The position numbers and the translations under genes were made by a program. Below the pieces are notes generated by a model that was not told the DNA's origin, made no database searches, and saw only the letters and a program-made list of their open reading frames with translations. Positions 30,253 through 30,914 of a stretch of 30,914 nt of DNA are shown here, one piece after another; position 1 is the stretch's first letter; every line of letters begins with the position of its first letter. Source of the stretch: Gnetum montanum (lineage: Eukaryota; Streptophyta; Gnetopsida; Gnetales; Gnetaceae); NCBI GenBank assembly GCA_015680685.1, contig MNCI01014215.1, positions 11,540-42,453 on the forward strand. Direction: 5' to 3'.

Positions 30253-30884
30253 CTAAGCATCTGGGATGGGAGGATCATCCCCTTTAGATCCGTTGGCAGC
30301 AAGGGCCTCTGCTCCACTAGGGCCAGCTTCTTGGACATCTTCACCGCCTTCATCCTGAAAATACAAAAAGAACAATCAATGTAAGAATAAGAGAATGCCA
30401 AAAATTCAAACATTATTCAACAAATCAATTTCATAATGACAAAATGCTTACCATAGGTGATCCCCCTAAGCCAAATTCCAGCCGACGAAGGATTTCCTCT
30501 TCTGAGACACTAGTCCAATCTGTCCCATCAAGGCCTAGGTCAACATCTACCAAGGCCTTTCCCTTGTCAACAGCCGACCAAGTAGGACGTTTTAGAGGGA
30601 GTTCACCCAGACACTTCCCCAGAAGCAGTCGTAATCATCCTTGTGGGCAACTCCATCTCAATAGTTGTGTTTTGAGCGAAGGTATCACAAGCAGAACGCA
30701 AACCCAAACCCTCCACAAACATTTCCAGTTGGCATTTTTCAACGAACACTTCCTTTAACAACTTCTTGTAATGATGTTTGTGGTTCTTTTCATCCTAGCC
30801 CCACTTGCGAACCTTGGAAGCGAAAGCTTTCCAATCTTGACATTTGAGGTTCAGGAGATCTATTTGGGCTTTACGTTTCGCCAT
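30253..30884 (-). pseudogene. Antisense ORF of element C with a 97-bp intron
   Basis: On the minus strand an ATG at 30884 begins MAKRKAQIDLLNLKCQDWKA, then KVRKWG, a TAG (probably from TGG), and HYKKLLKEVFVEKCQLEMFV with RSACDTFAQNTTIEMELPTR. A one-base shift near 30610 moves to a frame reading LGELPLKRPTWSAVDKGKAL and SVSEEEILRRLEFGLGGSPM. ATG/GTAAGC at 30452/30451 is a strong splice donor, and TTTTTGTATTTTCAG/GAT at 30355/30354 a strong acceptor. The intron is 97 bp in phase 0. Exon 2 continues DEGGEDVQEAGPSGAEALAA and ends DDPPIPDA-stop at 30253. Antisense ORFs are known in the Tat lineage (for example in Grande and Retand). The function is unknown; no domain is recognised. It may instead be a captured host fragment. 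Confidence 0.65.
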
Positions 30885-30914
30885 TCTCCGAGTCAGAGAT
30901 GCATGACGATTGAG

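Overview
This window looks like intergenic nuclear DNA from a seed plant with a large, repeat-filled genome. A gymnosperm would fit, but nothing in the sequence fixes the species. I find no convincing host gene, RNA gene, CRISPR array or bacterial signal. Nearly every recognisable protein stretch is decayed LTR-retrotransposon coding sequence with in-frame stops (often CAG/CAA/TGG turned into TAG/TAA) and frameshifts.

Layout. 1-530 is a GC-rich segment carrying, on the minus strand, a DUF4283-like domain followed by a CCHC zinc knuckle (LINE ORF1 type). 535-4945 is a minus-strand Ty3/gypsy element, Athila-like in its protease and pre-RT (element D: LTR, primer-binding site, gag, protease, start of pol). 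It appears to sit inside the gag of a second minus-strand Ty3 element (E, 5010-6300). 6715-8680, 9590-10500 and probably 11540-12370 are old, diverged tandem repeats. 12451-13165 is a truncated Ty1/copia element (LTR, tRNA-Met-type PBS, start of gag). It joins, through a 31-bp filler copied from Ty3 RNase H sequence, to an unrecognised coiled-coil ORF that runs into an LTR (about 14537-14940).

15340-17950 is element A (+): gag-protease tail, polypurine tract and LTR, with no pol. 19656-22654 is element B (-): pol with RT, RNase H and integrase. 24104-30914 is element C (+): probable LTR, PBS, gag, protease, a short repeat array, and a spliced antisense ORF. C also has no pol between protease and antisense ORF. 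A, B and C look like members or close relatives of one Tat-like lineage.

The most interesting architecture is a roughly 30-bp repeat with sense-strand core TTAAACTAG. It lies on both sides of pol in B and, in the same orientation, between protease and antisense ORF in C. This suggests that repeat-mediated loss of pol could convert a B-like element into a C-like one. Other unusual points are CpG-containing TACGC/GCGTA palindrome arrays in the LTR regions of A and C, a PYVIRVP peptide repeat in the gag-protease linker of C, and a scaffold-join artefact at the N at 21021.
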